Assembly: GCA_013368375.1 (NCBI GenBank)
Contig: JAACJP010000006.1
Span: forward strand, 1,302,001 to 1,366,000
Reading direction: 5' to 3'
Source: Tricholomella constricta
Taxonomy: Eukaryota > Basidiomycota > Agaricomycetes > Agaricales > Lyophyllaceae
DNA: 64,000 nucleotides
Shown: positions 60,831 through 64,000 of the stretch, piece by piece
Layout: every line of letters begins with the position of its first letter
Numbering within the stretch: position 1 is the first letter of the stretch
The notes under the pieces: model-generated
Databases searched by the model: none
Told to the model about the DNA's origin: nothing
What the model saw: the letters and a program-made list of their open reading frames with translations, nothing else
Program-made: the position numbers and the translations under genes

Positions 60831-63175
60831 ATGTCGTGCCATTCCACCAGTTCCCCCAGCTCTTCCTCTTCTAGAAGAATCTCATCTGCCACAGATTATA
60901 CCTCTTCATCAAACCAATACTACTCTGGTACGTTCTCTATGATTATTTGCTATTCAAGTTACTCAGAGACTGCTTCAGATATGTCGACAGCTTCATCGAC
61001 CCCGGTTAAACGCGGCGTGACTGGCATGGAGACGTTCAAGCAGGAGACAGCCAAAACGGCTATCCGGAGTGACGTTACAGGCAAATGCTTGCGCAACGTG
61101 AGCCTCCGTAGCTTCGTAACCCACGTCTGGGGAGTCGATTCTGCGGTCGTACAGCACATTACTTCACGGAAGGACTGGGAGCTCTTGCCCGCTGAACTCC
61201 AATCGTATTCGGACGCGACATATGAACCCAAGATGTATGCTCCTTTTGCCAAAGTTGCTGAATCCATTACTGCACAGGCCAGGAAGGCGGTCAGAGAGCT
61301 TCAACCCAATCAAAGCGAAAGTCGCGTTGTCTTTTGGCATTCTGACGGGACAAAGATCCTTGAATCACCGGTGTCGAAGTTGAAACCCGATATTTGTACC
61401 GCTGACAAGGAAGTCATCCAAGAGACGCCCACCTGGGCGGAGGTCTTCCACATCTTTGAGCTGAAACGGGGGTACTATGCGAAGGGCGAACGTTTGCAGG
61501 TGGCCGTCTCCCCAAGCACGTCTTCTGCGCCGGCTTCGCTTGAGAAATCGAAATCGCCTGCCGCTGGCCCATCGTCGGAAAAGCCTAGCTTGAAGAAACG
61601 AAAAACCCAGCGAAAGCGCAGCGCTCCCGTTACCCCCATCGCCAGCCTCGAAGTCCCCTCGCATGTGGCCGTTCCAGCTACTTCAAGCGGCAGTAAACGC
61701 AAGCGTAGTGATTCTAGTGGTACCAGAAGCCACCGTCACTTTGCAACGATGACCGGCAGCGGTCATCAGATCGTTCACTATGCCTTGAAATGCTTGAATG
61801 CATCTCTAAGGAACTACGTTTCCGGTGTCTGGATCGATCGATTCCAGGTTTCGCTGTGGTATTTCGATCGTGCATGTGTCATTCAAACAAAGGCATTCGA
61901 CTTCAAAGATCACCCCGAACTGCTCGCTCTTGTTCTATACGCCATCAGCGCGTGTAATGACAAGGAGGCTGGCTTCGACCCCCAACTGGTCTATCCTTCC
62001 ACACCCCGTCCTCAACGCCCAGAAAATTCTCTCGATGCGGAACACTGGCAGGATGTCGTCGGTGCGAACATCAACCTTCTTTCATCTGATGGCTCCCCGG
62101 GACCCAGTCTCCACGTCCAAGAGACCCTGTACGCCTATCGTGGTATTGTCGGTCGTGGAACAATGGTTTACCGAGTTGCCCGCCTATCGGATCCGGCTCG
62201 TTCTCTGGCGCTGAAGATTAGTTGGCCCTTGGTCAGTCGTAAACTCGAGGCGGAGACGATTGAGCGACTCCGTGCAAGGCTTCCAAACTGGCGTGACCAC
62301 CTTCCAGAGGTCCTCTTCTCTGCCAAGCGGACGGCTGAAGAATTGGGACTTCCTCGAGTCGGGCTGCTGGAGGCCCATCCTTTCAAAGATTTGGAGGATA
62401 GATGGCAGCACGCACTGGTGATGAAGTTGTATGGCAAGTTGTGGAAGGTCGGGAGCGTTGAAGCTTTTCAAGACGTGTTTGTAGATTGCTTGGAGTGTCA
62501 GTAGTCAATCCGCCTCTCTTTCGCTGTCTTGCTGAAAACCTTCTAGGCCACTATCATGCGTACACTGATGCCAAAGTTTTGCATCGGGACCTGAGCGAGA
62601 ACAATCTCATGTTCAAGCGCACCGACGACACTAGTGACGGCAAGGTCAAGGGAATTCTTAATGACTGGGACATGGCTTCGGACGTGGAGGCTAACGACGA
62701 GATTTTGCCCTCCACCGCGACACACCGCACTGGAACTATCCCTTTCATGGCAATCGATCTTCTGGTCGTAAATAAACGCCCTCCCCCTCATCTTTACCGC
62801 CACGACCTCGAGTCCTTTTTCTATATCCTTGTCTGGGCTGCCTTTTATTACGACTTCGACAAAAAAGAGCGTCGATCGACCCAGCCTCCACTAGAACGCT
62901 GGAATAACGTGGACCTCGAAGCCTGTGCTGACAGGAAGAAGGGATTCCTAACCGATCCTGATGCCCGAAATGAACTGTTTGCTCTCGTGCCGCCAGAGGG
63001 CCAGTCTCTGCTTCCATGGATGAATTCGGTATGGTTGCTTTTTTGGAAGGCCAGGTATTCTAGAGGAACACATGTACTCATGACGCCAGAAGCCGGTTGG
63101 GATGATAAGACGTCGGGTGGAGTTCTAACGTTCGAGAACTTTATGGAGGCGCTTGGCCGTAAACCTCGTCTTTAG
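60831..63175 (+). CDS. Full-length FunK1-type protein kinase (copy E)
   Basis: Two exons (60831-62496, 62547-63175; intron 50 bp, phase 1) give 764 residues. The Ser-rich start (MSCHSTSSPSSSSSRRISSA) leads to the FunK1 N-terminal region (ETFKQETAKTAIRSDVTGKC, KMYAPFAKVAESI, SRVVFWHSDGTKILESPVSK, LKPDICTADKE). A Lys-rich insert (KKRKTQRKRS) may be a nuclear signal. The kinase fold shows the glycine loop YRGIVGRGTMVYRV, VAIK-like SLALKISWPLV, catalytic loop VLHRDLSENNLMFKRTD, DFG-like ILNDWDMA, and HRTGTIPFMAIDLL with HLYRHDLESFFYILVWAAFY. It ends FENFMEALGRKPRL. It is the only copy here with both lobes. The substrate is unknown. An optional small intron near 60930-60970 cannot be excluded. Confidence 0.88.
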
Positions 63176-63557
63176 ACATTTCTAACTGCTCATCCCGTCC
63201 TTTTTTGATAAATTTTGTCTGCACATATGTATAGCGATCAATGTTAGACGATAGAGCACAACTCTGATGTAGCTCTTGCGGTAATATAATATGGGATATT
63301 TCAATGAACATGGACATGGTTACTGCCATAATAATAATGCCTTCTTTGCAGCACTTGATGGGCTCGAATGGTGTCTCGGGTGATGGACGAGCTTGCATCG
63401 CGGACTTGTGGCCTGTCGTCTGTGACCGATCCCCAGATGGTCCACTGGACCTCACTCTCGTCGTGATGTCTGCATTAAAGGTGTTCTTCATACGGTACAA
63501 GTCCACTGTTCGGTGGTTAATCTGACCATTGATTCTTTCATTGTTTGATCTAAATAC
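63176..63557. other. Spacer between FunK1 E and F
   Basis: 380 bp with no recognised exon. Confidence 0.45.
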
Positions 63558-64000
63558 TTTGCCAAGCGGACAGCTGAAGAACTGGGACTCCCTTGAATCA
63601 AGCTGCTGAAGGCCTATCCTTTTGAAGGTTTGGAGGAGCATACACTGTTAATGAAGTTGTATGGCAAGTCGTGGGAGGTCGGGAGTGTTGAAGCTTTTCA
63701 AGACGTGTTTGTAGATTGCTTGGAGTGTCAGTAGTCAATCCGCCTCTCTTTCGCTGTCTTGCTGAAAACTTTCTAGGCCACTATCATGCGTACACTGATG
63801 CCAAAGTTTTGCATCGGGACCTGAGCGAGAACAATCTCATGTTCAAGCGCACCGACGACACTAGTGACGGCAAGGTCAAGGGAATTCTTAATGACTGGGA
63901 CATGGCTTCGGACGTGGAGGCTAACGACGAGATTTTGCCCTCCACCGCGACACACCGCATTGGAACTATCCCTTTCATGGCAATCGATCTTCTGGTCGTA
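63558..64000 (+). pseudogene. FunK1 copy F, truncated, nonsense-mutated, runs off the window
   Basis: It starts abruptly at AKRTAEELGLP, the position where the N-lobe-less copies also begin. A TGA (63594-63596) stands where copy E has CGA (Arg). It continues IKLLKAYPFEGLEEHTLLMK, LYGKSWEVGSVEAFQDVFVD, the same intron, and HYHAYTDAKVLHRDLSENN to the edge. From about 63690 it is almost identical to copy E at an offset of 1230 bp; upstream of that it is clearly diverged. Confidence 0.82.

Overview
The window is nuclear DNA of a filamentous basidiomycete, most likely an agaricomycete. Genes are split by many introns of about 45-80 bp with GT-AG (once GC-AG) ends. Gene content is typically agaricomycete: a GH71 alpha-1,3-glucanase with a WSC domain, an F-box protein of the family expanded in mushrooms, many FunK1 kinase-like genes, and tRNA-Lys genes with short introns. 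No CRISPR array, operon or prokaryotic element is present. Reading frames were joined by eye across introns, so outer ends of recognised genes are firmer than every splice site.

Layout. 0-2.2 kb: 3' end of an M28 aminopeptidase, an inverted pair of tRNA-Lys genes and SEC72. 2.2-9.1 kb: a 277-bp tandem duplication touching a secreted low-complexity protein gene, then HGH1 and SPT20 sharing a 118-bp promoter. 9.1-12.8 kb: a long gene-poor convergent gap rich in G runs and microsatellites. 12.8-21.9 kb: a GATA factor with a prion-like N terminus, a 721-residue conserved unknown protein and DED1. 23-33 kb: a third tRNA-Lys beside a complete M28 aminopeptidase, an F-box gene broken by a young LTR mini-element, a FunK1 relic and a GT15 mannosyltransferase gene with one in-frame stop. 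35-47 kb: TRIP4/RQT4-like zinc-finger gene, a fourth tRNA-Lys, MET17 with a repeated tail, two unknown genes, HEM14, ZIM17 and GRX5. 47-64 kb: a FunK1 cluster (A, B, C, D on the minus strand; E, F on the plus strand) interleaved with the GH71 gene, an SDS3-like gene and a short-chain dehydrogenase.

Working together. Housekeeping genes cover ER translocation (SEC72), eEF2 folding (HGH1), SAGA and Sin3/Rpd3 chromatin complexes (SPT20, SDS3), translation initiation (DED1), sulfur assimilation (MET17) and mitochondrial heme, Hsp70 and Fe-S functions (HEM14, ZIM17, GRX5). Rapidly evolving material lies between them. The FunK1 cluster is the most notable: only E is full length, while A-D share the same loss of the ATP-binding N-lobe but keep the catalytic-loop region. 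A and D have open C-lobes; B, C and F carry visible lesions.
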